Source of the DNA: JACPNO01 sp963825405
GTDB taxonomy: Bacteria; Acidobacteriota; Terriglobia; Bryobacterales; Bryobacteraceae
NCBI GenBank assembly: GCA_963825405.1
Contig: CAWGTB010000003.1
Coordinates: forward strand, 1,178,001-1,242,000
Length of the DNA: 64,000 bases
Direction of reading: 5' to 3'
Positions within the stretch are counted from its first letter, which is position 1. Each line of letters opens with the position of its first letter. This document shows positions 53,141-63,098 of this stretch, in pieces. The notes beneath the pieces are model-generated. The model saw only the letters and a program-made list of their open reading frames with translations. It was not told the DNA's origin and made no database searches. Position numbers and translations under genes: made by a program.

Positions 53141-53518
53141 ATGAATAGGCGTGAGAACCCTCGTATGGATGTCAAATTGAAATGTCACGTGGCGCCAATG
53201 AAGGCCGGCCCCCGCGGCGTATGGGGGGTCACTGAGAACATTAGCCGCAATGGCATCCTTATGCTCTGCCTGGCTGACAGGGCCGAAGAGCACCCGCGCT
53301 TGGGCGAGACAGTAACGGTGGAAATCGAGTTGCCCGAGAACCCGGTTTTTGGCAAGAAATGTATCCATTGCCAGGCAACGGTTGTGAGAATTGCCAGCGA
53401 GGAAGAGCAGCCTTTTCGCATGGCATTTAACATCAGCCAGATGAAATTCACGGAATATGCCAGCCGGGTTTCCTCGTATGAGGAAGTCGGTGCAGGCCAG
53501 GTTCCCCGGCCAGTTTAG
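53141..53518 (+). CDS. PilZ-domain protein (possible c-di-GMP effector)
   Basis: 125 residues, a single PilZ domain. The N-terminal arginine motif NRRENPRMDVKLKCHVAP and the downstream NISRNGILMLC, equivalent to (D/N)xSxxG, are both present, so c-di-GMP binding is plausible. The rest has the expected strands (ETVTVEIELPENPVF, CQATVVRIASEEEQPFRMAF). The gene stands 110 bases before the polytopic membrane protein that leads the Tad pilin genes, suggesting second-messenger control of the pilus or associated surface process. No GGDEF/EAL gene is in the window. Confidence 0.85.
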   Translation: MNRRENPRMDVKLKCHVAPMKAGPRGVWGVTENISRNGILMLCLADRAEEHPRLGETVTVEIELPENPVFGKKCIHCQATVVRIASEEEQPFRMAFNISQMKFTEYASRVSSYEEVGAGQVPRPV

Positions 53519-53628
53519 TCAGGCAAAGAACATGAGTGGAAAAATCCAGACGGTTCGCACGGGGTCCCCGGCGCACGGCGCCGCGACGCCCGAGCTGCCG
53601 GCCTTTGCGTCCGGAATGGAGCCGCGCG

Positions 53629-55320
53629 ATGCGTGATATGGCCAGCCCGCGGGTTAATTCCGCCGTCCGACTGCTTCCATCGCTGACGGATGTCGCCTTT
53701 CTTATGCCTTGGGCGTTCCTTTTTCTGCGCATGGAAGGCGCCACCACCATGTTGAGCGATGGCGATACCGGCTGGCATGTGCGCACGGGCGAGTGGATTC
53801 TGGCCCACGGCCAAGTTCCGCACGTGGATATGTTTTCCTTCACCAAAGCCGGACAGCCCTGGTTTGCCTGGGAATGGCTGTGGGATGTGATGTTTGCGTG
53901 GCTACATCAGCGGGCGGGGATGGAAGCCGTGGTACTGGCTAGCATGCTGGTGATTGCGGTGAGCTCGGCTCTGCTGTTTCGCCTGATCCTGCGCCACTGC
54001 GGCAACGTGTTCATCGCCATGGCGGTAATGATTCTGGTGACGGCGTGCTCAGCTATCCATTATTTGGCGCGTCCGCATTTATTCACGCTGTTATTCGCGG
54101 TGATTTTCTACTGGATTCTCGAGCTGGCGAAGGAAGGCCGGACTCGTCTGCTGTTCTGGCTGCCGGCGCTAACGGTTCTCTGGACCAACATTCACGGGGG
54201 ATTTTTCGTAGGCGTGATCTTCACGTGCACCTACGCGGCGGGCGAGTTGTCCAACGCCTTGATTGCGAGCGATGCCGGCGAGCGCCGGGCCGCCGTCCAG
54301 CGCAGCAAGCCGTATCTGTGGGCGGCGCTCGGGTGCATGGCGGCAAGCCTGGTGAATCCTTATGGCTATCAATTGCACCGCCACATCTTTGAATACCTGA
54401 CTGATCCTTATCAATTCAAAGTGATCATGGAGTTTCAGTCGTTCAATTTCCATCACCCGGTCGCGATGTATTTCGAGCCGATGCTGGCGTTGGGAGTGGG
54501 CGCGGCAGTTTGGAGTCTGGCCCAGCGCCGCTTCGTGTACGTGTTCCTGATTTTTGGTTGGGCGCACCTGGCTCTGGTTGCCCAGCGCAACGTGCCGATC
54601 TTCATGATCGCCGCGGCGCCGCCGGTGGCAATGGCGCTCGAAGAACTGCTGGAGTGGCTGCCTAATTTGCAGCTGGCCGGCTGGATTCGGAATGCGTCCA
54701 GCAAGCTGCAATCAATGGCTCTGGAGTTTAGCGCGACCGATCGCATCGTGCGCTTTCACCTGGCCAGCGCCGTCGTCGGGGCGGTATTGATCGCCATGTT
54801 TTACGCGCCGGCGCCGCCCGCCAAATGCAAGGCGGTCTACGATCCCAAGCGGTACCCGACCAAAGCCCTGGCCGTGTTGCGCGGACCTGAATTGGCTCGA
54901 ACGATTTTTACCGATGACGAGTGGGGCGATTTTCTGATTTATAGCCTCTACCCGAATACGAAAGTTTTTGTCGACGGCAGAAGTGATTTTTACGGAGCAC
55001 GGTTCGGTGAAAAATGCATGGACGTGCTCAATGTGAAGTACGACTGGGAAAAGAACCTCAGCCAGTACCACATTAACGCCGTCCTTCTGCCGACAGACAC
55101 GCCTCTGGCGGGCACGCTCAAGGAATCGCACAACTGGCATACCGTCTATGACGACGGCGTGGCCATTGTCTTCCGGAGTATCGCGAGCGAAACCGCTGGA
55201 AGCGAAATAATTTCCGACGTCCAACCCGACGCTGGAAAAGTGCGTGACCACAAGGTCACGAAGACCCTAACCCGTGACCCGCAAGTCACACAAACCAACC
55301 TAAGGAGTGAACCATCATGA
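53629..55320 (+). CDS. Polytopic membrane protein (GT-C-like), overlapping the first pilin gene
   Basis: 563 residues from the ATG at 53629; the frame opens earlier but that extension is Arg/Pro-rich and atypical. Around ten hydrophobic segments include LTDVAFLMPWAFLFLRM, VVLASMLVIAVSSALLF, VFIAMAVMILVTACSAIHYL and LFTLLFAVIFYWILEL. An early SDGDTGWHVRTGEWIL loop has the acidic residues seen in GT-C-type glycosyltransferase/mannosyltransferase-like proteins. A soluble C-terminal part has AVYDPKRYPTKALAVLR and TDDEWGDFLIYSLYPNTKVF, as in acidobacterial membrane proteins of unknown function. The stop overlaps the first pilin start (ATGA). It may decorate a surface polymer or pilin; that is speculation. 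Confidence 0.72.
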   Translation: MRDMASPRVNSAVRLLPSLTDVAFLMPWAFLFLRMEGATTMLSDGDTGWHVRTGEWILAHGQVPHVDMFSFTKAGQPWFAWEWLWDVMFAWLHQRAGMEAVVLASMLVIAVSSALLFRLILRHCGNVFIAMAVMILVTACSAIHYLARPHLFTLLFAVIFYWILELAKEGRTRLLFWLPALTVLWTNIHGGFFVGVIFTCTYAAGELSNALIASDAGERRAAVQRSKPYLWAALGCMAASLVNPYGYQLHRHIFEYLTDPYQFKVIMEFQSFNFHHPVAMYFEPMLALGVGAAVWSLAQRRFVYVFLIFGWAHLALVAQRNVPIFMIAAAPPVAMALEELLEWLPNLQLAGWIRNASSKLQSMALEFSATDRIVRFHLASAVVGAVLIAMFYAPAPPAKCKAVYDPKRYPTKALAVLRGPELARTIFTDDEWGDFLIYSLYPNTKVFVDGRSDFYGARFGEKCMDVLNVKYDWEKNLSQYHINAVLLPTDTPLAGTLKESHNWHTVYDDGVAIVFRSIASETAGSEIISDVQPDAGKVRDHKVTKTLTRDPQVTQTNLRSEPS

Positions 55321-55502
55321 AGACGTTGTTTTTCCAATTCGTTAAAGACGAACAAGGCCAGGACTTAATCGAATACACGCTGCTTCTGGCGTTCGTGGCT
55401 TTGGCTTCGGCGGCTCTTTTCATCGGGGCTGGCAACAGCGTGTCCGGTATCTGGAGCGTTACTAACTCGCGACTGGTCGCCGCCAATACGTCCGCCAGCT
55501 AA
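55317..55502 (+). CDS. flp: Flp/Fap-type IVb pilin 1
   Basis: 61 residues. Leader MKTLFFQFVKDEQG with cleavage expected after Gly14, giving QDLIEYTLLLAF: Glu at +5 and Tyr at +6 are the Flp signature. A hydrophobic helix (LIEYTLLLAFVALASAALFI) follows, then the short C-terminal part SGIWSVTNSRLVAANTSAS. The ATG overlaps the stop of the membrane gene by 4 bases, so it is coupled. A paralogue lies 75 bases downstream. The peptidase that processes such pilins (CpaA/TadV) is not in the window. Confidence 0.93.
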   Translation: MKTLFFQFVKDEQGQDLIEYTLLLAFVALASAALFIGAGNSVSGIWSVTNSRLVAANTSAS

Positions 55503-55503
55503 A

Positions 55504-55546
55504 CAAGTTTCGGGGGCCTGGTATGGTTTCAGGCCCCTCCAACTTG
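55504..55546 (+). ncRNA. Hairpin between the two pilin genes, possible mRNA processing/attenuation element
   Basis: Two nested stems: CAAGTT (55504-55509) with AACTTG (55541-55546), and GGGGCCTG (55513-55520) with CAGGCCCC (55530-55537) around a 9-base loop. No T-run follows, so it is not a classical terminator. Position directly after the pilin 1 stop suggests that it stabilises or partly ends the upstream mRNA and sets a ratio between the two pilins. Role inferred. Confidence 0.5.
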
Positions 55547-55577
55547 CGCGACAACCAAGCCGGAGAAAGAGGAAACC

Positions 55578-55766
55578 GTGATCGCAACGATGTTGAAACG
55601 ATTCTGGAAGCAGGAAGACGGCCAGGATCTAATCGAGTACACACTGCTCATCGCGTTCGTATGCCTTTGTTCAGCAGCTCTACTTATAGGCGGTGGCGCC
55701 TCGATCGCGGGTATTTGGAGTGTAGGGAACAGCCGTCTTGTCGTCGCCAACACAAGTGCGAGTTAA
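55578..55766 (+). CDS. flp: Flp/Fap-type IVb pilin 2
   Basis: 62 residues from a GTG at 55578, preceded by AAAGAGGAAACC; the ATG at 55590 is an alternative. The processed start GQDLIEYTLLIAF matches pilin 1, and the ends are nearly the same (GIWSVGNSRLVVANTSAS). The helix differs at FVCLCSAALL, which carries two Cys where pilin 1 has Ala and Ser. The second copy may be a minor pilin or an alternative subunit, with Cys possibly giving disulfide or lipid contacts; this is inferred. Confidence 0.9.
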   Translation: MIATMLKRFWKQEDGQDLIEYTLLIAFVCLCSAALLIGGGASIAGIWSVGNSRLVVANTSAS

Positions 55767-55907
55767 CGTTATTTAACCGCAATGCACCACTCCGGTTCCG
55801 GCGCAGACAGTAAAGCGGCGGAACACACAAGACTCGGAGGTCTAGCATGAATCTGCCGCAGAGCCGGCACGATTCGTGTGCTGTAGAAAGCTCAGGAAAG
55901 GTGAAAC

Positions 55908-56786
55908 ATGAATCAGCGTCTGTTGTCAGTGCTTACATTTGCATTCGTCGTCTCGGCGGGGGCGAGCTTCCTGCTCTACCGGCTCATTGCCTCACGGGTG
56001 TCGGCGAATGCCAAGCAGCCCACCGTTCAGGTGATTCTTGCCTCGCGCAATCTGGATCTGGGAACTTTGATCCGCGACGCCGACTTAAAGGCCGGCGATT
56101 GGTCCGGACCGCTGCCGATAGGCGCTGTCGTGAAGAAAGAAGATGTGGTGGGCCGCGGCGTGATGGCGACGATTTACGCCAACGAACCGTTGCTCGAGAA
56201 CCGCTTGGCGCCGAAAGGTGCTGGCGCTGGTCTGGCGGCGACGATTCCCGCCGGCATGCGTGCGGTCGCAGTGCGCGTCAATGAGGTCGTCGGTGTCGCC
56301 GGCTTCGTCGTGCCCGGCATGCGCGTGGACATTCTGATTTCCGGCAACCCTCCCGGCTCTAACGGCAGCGTGGGGACAGTGACTAAGACGCTGCTGCAAA
56401 ACATCGAAGTGCTATCGGCCGGTCAGAACTATCAAAAAGACAGCGAAGGCAAGCCGGTGCAGGTGCAAGTGGTGAACCTGCTGGTGACGCCTGAGCAGGC
56501 CGAGACCCTGAGCTTGGCCAGCAACGAGACGCGCATCCAGTTAGTGCTCCGCAATCCTCTGGACACCGAGGTGTCCAAGACCAACGGCACCGCCATGGGA
56601 AAGCTGTTTGCCGGCACTTCCTGGAAGGAGCCGGAAACCGCGCCGCGTCCGCGCATCGTGCAGGCCAAAGTAATCGCGCCGCCGGTGATCCACGTGAAGA
56701 CGCCGCCGCCCATCATTGTTGAAGTCATTAATGGCCCAAAACGCGTCGAATCGAAATTTGCCGCCCCCGGGGAGGCAATTCAGTGA
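55908..56786 (+). CDS. cpaB: Flp pilus assembly protein CpaB (RcpC)
   Basis: 292 residues. An N-terminal hydrophobic anchor (LLSVLTFAFVVSAGASFLLY) is followed by a SAF-type domain (VQVILASRNLDLGTLIRDAD, NEPLLENRLAPKGAGAG) and the CpaB core with AATIPAGMRAVAVRVNEVVG and GFVVPGMRVDILISGNPPG. QVVNLLVTPEQAETLSLASN is typical of the second half. The C-terminus is Pro-rich. CpaB acts in the periplasm of the Tad secretion machine, next to the secretin. The stop overlaps the cpaC start. The 141-base gap upstream holds no convincing gene. Confidence 0.95.
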   Translation: MNQRLLSVLTFAFVVSAGASFLLYRLIASRVSANAKQPTVQVILASRNLDLGTLIRDADLKAGDWSGPLPIGAVVKKEDVVGRGVMATIYANEPLLENRLAPKGAGAGLAATIPAGMRAVAVRVNEVVGVAGFVVPGMRVDILISGNPPGSNGSVGTVTKTLLQNIEVLSAGQNYQKDSEGKPVQVQVVNLLVTPEQAETLSLASNETRIQLVLRNPLDTEVSKTNGTAMGKLFAGTSWKEPETAPRPRIVQAKVIAPPVIHVKTPPPIIVEVINGPKRVESKFAAPGEAIQ

Positions 56787-58393
56787 GGCTTGAAAAAATG
56801 GTACGCACGCTCTTCAGCCTGGCCCTCGGGCTGTTTACGACGCAATTGGCACAGGCGGCGCCGCGCCCTGAAAACGCGGTTCAACAGACGCCGCAAGCCG
56901 CTGCGCGCGATCTATTCGTCACCGTGGGCAAGTCGCTGGTCGTCGACAGCCCGGTGAACATTCAGCGTGTTTCGGTAGCCAATGGCGATCTGGCCGAAGC
57001 GTTGGCGGTCAACCCGCGAGAAGTGCTGGTCAACGGCAAGGTGGCCGGCGAAACCAGCCTGATCATTTGGCAGCAGGGCGGCAACCGGCTGTTCTTCGAT
57101 TTGACGATTCGCGCCAGCGGAAGCCGCACCAACGTTATTCAGCAGCAGCTCGATCGCGAGCTCGGCCAGGACGTGAAGGTTGTGGTCGAAGGCGACACGG
57201 CTTTTCTGCGCGGCACGGTCAAGGATGTAACGATGTCGGACCGCGCCGTTTCGATTGCCTCGTCGCAAGTGAAGAATACCGTCAACCTGCTTAACGTCAA
57301 TGTCCCGCCGGTGGAACAACAGATTCTTCTTAAGGTTCGCTTTGCCGATGTGGATCGCTCGGTTGCCACCGACCTGGGAGTCAACATTTTCAGCACCGGC
57401 GCAACGAATACCATCGGTAGAATAACTACCGGCGCGTATTCGCCGCCTAGTGTCGCTCCCTCGACGAGCGGCGGCACAACCAACACGCAGCTCACTCTAA
57501 GTGACGCGTTGAATGTTTTCCTGTTCCGCCCCGACCTCAATCTGGGCGCTACCATCAAAGCCCTGCAGACCAAGAATCTGCTGCAGATTCTGGCCGAGCC
57601 GAATGTCATGGCAATTAACGGAAAGCCCGCCAGCTTTCTGGCCGGCGGCGAATTCCCGTATCCGACCCTGCAAGGCGGCGGCGGTGGACTGGGCGCGGTC
57701 ACCATTCAGTTTCGTGAGTTCGGCGTGCGCATCAACTTTACGCCCAACATAACGCCCCGAGGCACCATCCGCCTGCAAGTGGCCCCCGAAGTCAGCTCTC
57801 TCGATTTCGCCAACGGCCTGGTATTCCAAGGCTTCAATATTCCGGCGCTCTCGTCGCGCAAAGTGCGGACCGAAGTCGAGCTGGAATCCGGACAAAGCTT
57901 CGTGATCGGCGGCTTATTGGATAACCGCACCACTGAAACATTAAGCAAAGTTCCTGGTTTGGCGAGCATTCCGTTGCTGGGCAAACTGTTCCAGTCGAGA
58001 GCTCTCAGCCGCACCAACACCGAGCTGCTGGTGCTGGTCACGCCGGAAATTGTCCGGCCGATTCCCTCCGGCCAGCCGGTACCCGAGGTCAAGTACCCGT
58101 TGGAATTCCTGCGCGACGCCTCGAAGGTGATTCCGCGTACGCCGGGGCTGGAAACAACCGGCCCGGTTCCCGTGAAGCCGCCGACTGATTCGATGCCGGT
58201 TGAGCAGTTGATCCTGATGCAGAAGACGCTGGGCCAGGTGCAGCAGGCGCCGGCAGCGAGCGACGTCATGCCCACGCCGCTCCCGAACAACCTGCAGAAT
58301 GCCCCCGCGCAGCAGCCGGCCCCACCGCCGGCGGCGGCTCCCGCTCCAGCGGCGCCGGCTGCGGCAGCGCCTAAAGCAGGAGCAGGCGCGTAG
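56783..58393 (+). CDS. cpaC: Tad/type II-like secretin CpaC (RcpA)
   Basis: 536 residues from a GTG at 56783 overlapping the cpaB stop; an ATG at 56798 (MVRTLFSLALG) is also possible. Order: signal peptide; pilus N-domain (FVTVGKSLVVDSPVNIQRVS, NPREVLVNGKVAGETSLI); BON-like domain (LGQDVKVVVEGDTAFLRGTV); secretin domain with LQTKNLLQILAEPNVMAING, KPASFLAGGEFPYPTLQGGG and RVNFTPNI-like REFGVRINFTPNIT, then VETELESG-like EVELESGQSFVIGGLLDN. The tail (about 480-536) is Ala/Pro-rich. It forms the outer-membrane ring that lets the pilus out. Confidence 0.96.
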   Translation: MRLEKMVRTLFSLALGLFTTQLAQAAPRPENAVQQTPQAAARDLFVTVGKSLVVDSPVNIQRVSVANGDLAEALAVNPREVLVNGKVAGETSLIIWQQGGNRLFFDLTIRASGSRTNVIQQQLDRELGQDVKVVVEGDTAFLRGTVKDVTMSDRAVSIASSQVKNTVNLLNVNVPPVEQQILLKVRFADVDRSVATDLGVNIFSTGATNTIGRITTGAYSPPSVAPSTSGGTTNTQLTLSDALNVFLFRPDLNLGATIKALQTKNLLQILAEPNVMAINGKPASFLAGGEFPYPTLQGGGGGLGAVTIQFREFGVRINFTPNITPRGTIRLQVAPEVSSLDFANGLVFQGFNIPALSSRKVRTEVELESGQSFVIGGLLDNRTTETLSKVPGLASIPLLGKLFQSRALSRTNTELLVLVTPEIVRPIPSGQPVPEVKYPLEFLRDASKVIPRTPGLETTGPVPVKPPTDSMPVEQLILMQKTLGQVQQAPAASDVMPTPLPNNLQNAPAQQPAPPPAAAPAPAAPAAAAPKAGAGA

Positions 58394-58418
58394 TGGATCG
58401 TTTGCCAGAGGTTATTAC

Positions 58419-59582
58419 GTGTATCCGCTGACGATTGGTCTAGCAATCGAAACCAAGGAGTTGTGGGAGGAGGTACAGTCCACGCTCCAGGAACTACCCG
58501 TGCGCGTCATGATCGAGCAGCACGAGGTCGGCGAACTGCCGGAGTTTCTGGAGAAGATCGACCGCATGCGTCCGGACGTCCTGCTGATCGACGTCACCAA
58601 GCTGCGCGATCCGCTGGAGCATGTAATCGGCCGCCTGAAAGCCAGCGCCTGCGAGCCGATGGTCATTGCTTTGCACACTTCGGCCGAGCCGGAGTTGATC
58701 CTCGGAGCGGTGCGGGCGGGAGCTCACGAATTCCTCCATCCGCCGCTCAGCAACAGTCTGCGCCAGGCGCTCGAGCGGCGTTCGATCGAACGCAGCAAGA
58801 GCCGCGAGCGGCTGCGCCAGAGGGGAAAAGTGATGGGGTTCGTCTCCGCCAAAGGCGGTTGCGGAGCGACCACGGTGGCGTGTCACATTGCTGCCGAATT
58901 GGGACGTCAGGGCAAGCACGTACTGCTGGCGGATTTGGATCTCGAAGCGGGCATCGTGCGCTTCCTGATGAAGACCAAATCTCCGTACTCGGTGATGGAC
59001 GCCCTCAACAATCTTCACCGCCTGGATCAGAACTATTGGAGCGCCCTGATTTCGAACGGCATGCCGGGTCTGGAAATCATCACCGCGCCGGAAATGCTGG
59101 CATCCAAGTCGCAGCCCAAACAGGATCAGTTGCAGAACATGCTGAGCTTCGTTCGCTCCCAGTATGAATTCTCCATCGTGGATCTGGGACGCAGCCTGAG
59201 TCCGATGACCATGAGCGCGCTCGAGGAGATCGACGAAACCTATCTCGTGACGACGCTCGATGTGCCGGCGCTGCATCAGGCCAAGCAGATCGTACAGACG
59301 CTGCGTGAAGCAGGCTACGGCCAGAACCGGGTTCATCTGGTGCTCAACCGCATGCCGCAGCGGCTGGACGTTACGCCGGAAGAACTGGAAAAGATGATGT
59401 CTCTTCCCGTGTTTGCGACGCTGCCGAACGACTATCCCTCTTTGTACGACTCCTACTCGGAGGGGACTTTGTTGCCACCCAACGGCAAGCTTGCCAAGCA
59501 ACTGGGCCGCATGGCGGAGAAGCTGGCCGGCATTACGGATGATTCAAAGAGCAAGCGCAGCAAGTTCTCACTCTTTAGCTAA
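58419..59582 (+). CDS. cpaE: Pilus localisation ATPase CpaE (TadZ/MinD-like)
   Basis: 387 residues from a GTG at 58419; the frame is open earlier but that stretch encodes the end of CpaC in another frame, so the GTG after the cpaC stop is chosen. An atypical receiver-like domain covers 1-115 (DRMRPDVLLIDVTKLRDPLE, GAVRAGAHEFLHPPLSNSL). A MinD/ParA ATPase follows with a CpaE-style P-loop (VSAKGGCGATTVACHIAAEL, near residue 145). Walker-B-like residues are in VLLADLDLEAGI. It positions and couples the Tad machine. The bases 58394-58418 have no gene. Confidence 0.93.
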   Translation: MYPLTIGLAIETKELWEEVQSTLQELPVRVMIEQHEVGELPEFLEKIDRMRPDVLLIDVTKLRDPLEHVIGRLKASACEPMVIALHTSAEPELILGAVRAGAHEFLHPPLSNSLRQALERRSIERSKSRERLRQRGKVMGFVSAKGGCGATTVACHIAAELGRQGKHVLLADLDLEAGIVRFLMKTKSPYSVMDALNNLHRLDQNYWSALISNGMPGLEIITAPEMLASKSQPKQDQLQNMLSFVRSQYEFSIVDLGRSLSPMTMSALEEIDETYLVTTLDVPALHQAKQIVQTLREAGYGQNRVHLVLNRMPQRLDVTPEELEKMMSLPVFATLPNDYPSLYDSYSEGTLLPPNGKLAKQLGRMAEKLAGITDDSKSKRSKFSLFS

Positions 59583-59593
59583 AGGAACAATTG

Positions 59594-60952
<1,359 letters not shown>

Positions 60953-60960
60953 AGGCAACC

Positions 60961-61935
60961 ATGACGCTCGCAATTATCGCCGCATTTTTGGTGCTGTTCA
61001 TCGTGGTGGTCGGTTCCGCCACGCTGGGGATGCGGTTCTACGATCAACGGCGCAAGAAGCAGGTCACCGACATGCTCAAGTCGGTATCCGGCGACCAGTC
61101 GGAAATTCCGACCGGCCATTTGCTCATGGGACCGGAAGAAGGCCAGCACACCGGTTTTGAACGTGTGTTCTTAGATTTGGACATGTCCAAGAAGCTGGAG
61201 GTGCTGATCACTCAAGCCGGCTTGGACTGGACGCCCGGACGCTTTTACATGATGAGTCTGATGTGTGCGGCCGTAGGTGTGGTCATCGGTATCCGGTTCC
61301 CGGTGCTGTTCACCATGCCCATGACTGTCGTCACCCTGGCCGGCGCCGCCGTCTTCTTTCCGTATCTTTACCTGAGGCATGCGCGCACCAAGCGATTAAA
61401 TAAGTTGGAAGAGCAGTTTCCCGATGCGCTTGAGTTTCTGGCGCGGTCCATGCGAGCCGGGCACGCCTTCACCATCAGCCTGGAGATGCTGGGCGAGGAA
61501 CTGCCGGAGCCGTTGGGCCAGGAGTTCCGCACGCTATTCAACGAACAGAACCTGGGCGCGGCGCTGGACGTCGCTCTGCTGAATATGTGCACGCGCGTTC
61601 CGTTGTTGGACATGCGCTTTTTCTCTTCGTCGGTGATGCTGCAGAAGCAAACCGGCGGCAACCTCAGCGAAATTCTGACCCGGCTGGCGGATGTGATTCG
61701 CGACCGGTTCCGGCTGAAAGGGCAAGTGCGGGCGGCTAGCGCTCACGGGCGCCTGACGGCCACCATCCTGATGTGCATGCCTATCGCCACCATGCTGGGA
61801 TTGCTGATTGTCGCGCCGGGCTATCTGCAGGGCATGGCGAAAGACAAGGACGGCCAGTACCTGATCGCCGGCGCGGTTTTCGCGCAGTTCCTGGGCAATT
61901 ACTTTATTCGAAAGATTATCAACATCAAGGTCTGA
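60961..61935 (+). CDS. tadB: Tad inner-membrane platform protein TadB
   Basis: 324 residues. An N-terminal helix (LAIIAAFLVLFIVVVGSATL), two central helices (MMSLMCAAVGVVIGIRFPVLF, TMPMTVVTLAGAAVFFPYLY) and a GSPII_F-type domain (LEEQFPDALEFLARSMRAGH, TISLEMLGEELPEPLGQEFR, SSVMLQKQTGGNLSEILTRL) are seen, with a final helix pair including TATILMCMPIATMLGLLIVAP. TadB and TadC form the membrane platform on which the CpaF ATPase acts. tadC follows 19 bases downstream. Confidence 0.95.
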   Translation: MTLAIIAAFLVLFIVVVGSATLGMRFYDQRRKKQVTDMLKSVSGDQSEIPTGHLLMGPEEGQHTGFERVFLDLDMSKKLEVLITQAGLDWTPGRFYMMSLMCAAVGVVIGIRFPVLFTMPMTVVTLAGAAVFFPYLYLRHARTKRLNKLEEQFPDALEFLARSMRAGHAFTISLEMLGEELPEPLGQEFRTLFNEQNLGAALDVALLNMCTRVPLLDMRFFSSSVMLQKQTGGNLSEILTRLADVIRDRFRLKGQVRAASAHGRLTATILMCMPIATMLGLLIVAPGYLQGMAKDKDGQYLIAGAVFAQFLGNYFIRKIINIKV

Positions 61936-61954
61936 AGGACCGGAAAGATTAGAC

Positions 61955-62887
61955 ATGGCAGCAATCATTGCCGCAACGTTGTTCGCGCTGTTAATGCTGG
62001 CGATTTCCTTTTATGGATATCGCAGCTACGCCCGGCCTGCGCGCCTGATGGAACGGCTGGGTACGCCGGTATCGGACGTCAGCGCGGTGTCGAGCATGCC
62101 CGCGGAGCCTACCACCGCCTGGGTGGTCCGCATCATTCAGCAGGTTGGCGAGAAAGTGCCGCTTTCTCCCGAGGATGCCTCCGCTACCCGCCGCGATTTG
62201 ATGATGGCGGGCTACAAGTCTGAAGCCGCATTAAAAGTTTTCTTCGGCATCAAAGTAACCGCCTGCGTCGTACTGGTGATTCTGGCGCTGCTTGCTCGCG
62301 ACAGTATCTCCAACCCCGTGCTGCGCATCGTCATTGTGTTTTTCGGCGGCTTCATGGGATACATGCTGCCCGGCTACATGCTAGATAAGCGAATCGTGAA
62401 GCGCCAGGAGATCCTGCGCCTGTCGCTGCCTGACGCGCTGGACATGATGGTGGTTTCGGTCGAAGCCGGGTTAGGCCTGGATCAGGCCATCCAGCACGTG
62501 GGGCGCGAGTTGGTCACCACGCACAAAGAGCTGAGCGAGGAGTTCAGCCTGGTCAACCTGGAAATGCGCGCCGGCAAACGCCGGTCCGAAGCTTTGAAGA
62601 ACCTGTCGGAGCGCACCGGCGAGCCGGAGTTGCAAAAGCTGGTCGCGATTCTGATTCAGACTGACCGGTTCGGGACGAGCATGAGTGAATCGTTGCGCTC
62701 GCATTCGGACTTCTTGCGCGTGAAGCGCCGCCAACAGGCCGAAGAGCGTGCCGGCAAAGTCGGCGTCAAGCTGGTATTCCCAATTTTCTTTTTCATCTTG
62801 CCGTCCATGTTGGTCGTCGCGGCGGGGCCTGGAATGTTACAGGTTTTCAAGCAGCTGTTCCCGATGATGAAGTCGTTCCAAGGATAA
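61955..62887 (+). CDS. tadC: Tad inner-membrane platform protein TadC
   Basis: 310 residues, a GSPII_F-type protein. N-terminal helix (IAATLFALLMLAISFYGY), central helices (KVTACVVLVILALLAR, VLRIVIVFFGGFMGYMLPGY), then the conserved domain with SLPDALDMMVVSVEAGLGLD, EFSLVNLEMRAGKRRSEALK and AILIQTDRFGTSMSESLRSH. The last helix LVFPIFFFILPSMLVVAAGP is typical. Partner of TadB. A 33-residue membrane peptide follows in the same orientation. Confidence 0.95.
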   Translation: MAAIIAATLFALLMLAISFYGYRSYARPARLMERLGTPVSDVSAVSSMPAEPTTAWVVRIIQQVGEKVPLSPEDASATRRDLMMAGYKSEAALKVFFGIKVTACVVLVILALLARDSISNPVLRIVIVFFGGFMGYMLPGYMLDKRIVKRQEILRLSLPDALDMMVVSVEAGLGLDQAIQHVGRELVTTHKELSEEFSLVNLEMRAGKRRSEALKNLSERTGEPELQKLVAILIQTDRFGTSMSESLRSHSDFLRVKRRQQAEERAGKVGVKLVFPIFFFILPSMLVVAAGPGMLQVFKQLFPMMKSFQG

Positions 62888-62903
62888 AGAAAGGAGACAA
62901 ATC

Positions 62904-63005
62904 ATGAATGACATGATGATGCAAACGGTGCTTTGGCTATCAGCAGGAGGGTTGCTGGTGATGCTGATGATGCGCCGGCGCAAGCGCAAAGTAAACCGCT
63001 CATAA
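62904..63005 (+). CDS. Small membrane peptide at the end of the Tad operon (33 aa)
   Basis: ATG at 62904, TAA at 63003-63005, preceded by AAAGGAGAC, the clearest ribosome-binding site in the locus. The peptide MNDMMMQTVLWLSAGGLLV continues as a single hydrophobic helix to MLMM and ends RRRKRKVNRS. This is a one-span, positive-inside peptide. It has no obvious homology to known Tad proteins. It could be a minor accessory of the platform. Confidence 0.65.
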   Translation: MNDMMMQTVLWLSAGGLLVMLMMRRRKRKVNRS

Positions 63006-63098
63006 GCGGTGAACCGTTGCTGGCTTGAGCCGGTCACTCCCGCCATGTTCAGAGGAATGGAGGGGGCTGCGTCGAACTCCGCCCGCGATTGTAGGCGG

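Noticed and set aside
55847..56284. Frame starting after a GGAGG-like site before cpaB
   Set aside because: It runs out of frame through cpaB and its translation is Arg/Gly-rich after about 20 codons; the site GGAGGTCTAGC is notable but no conserved short peptide could be supported.
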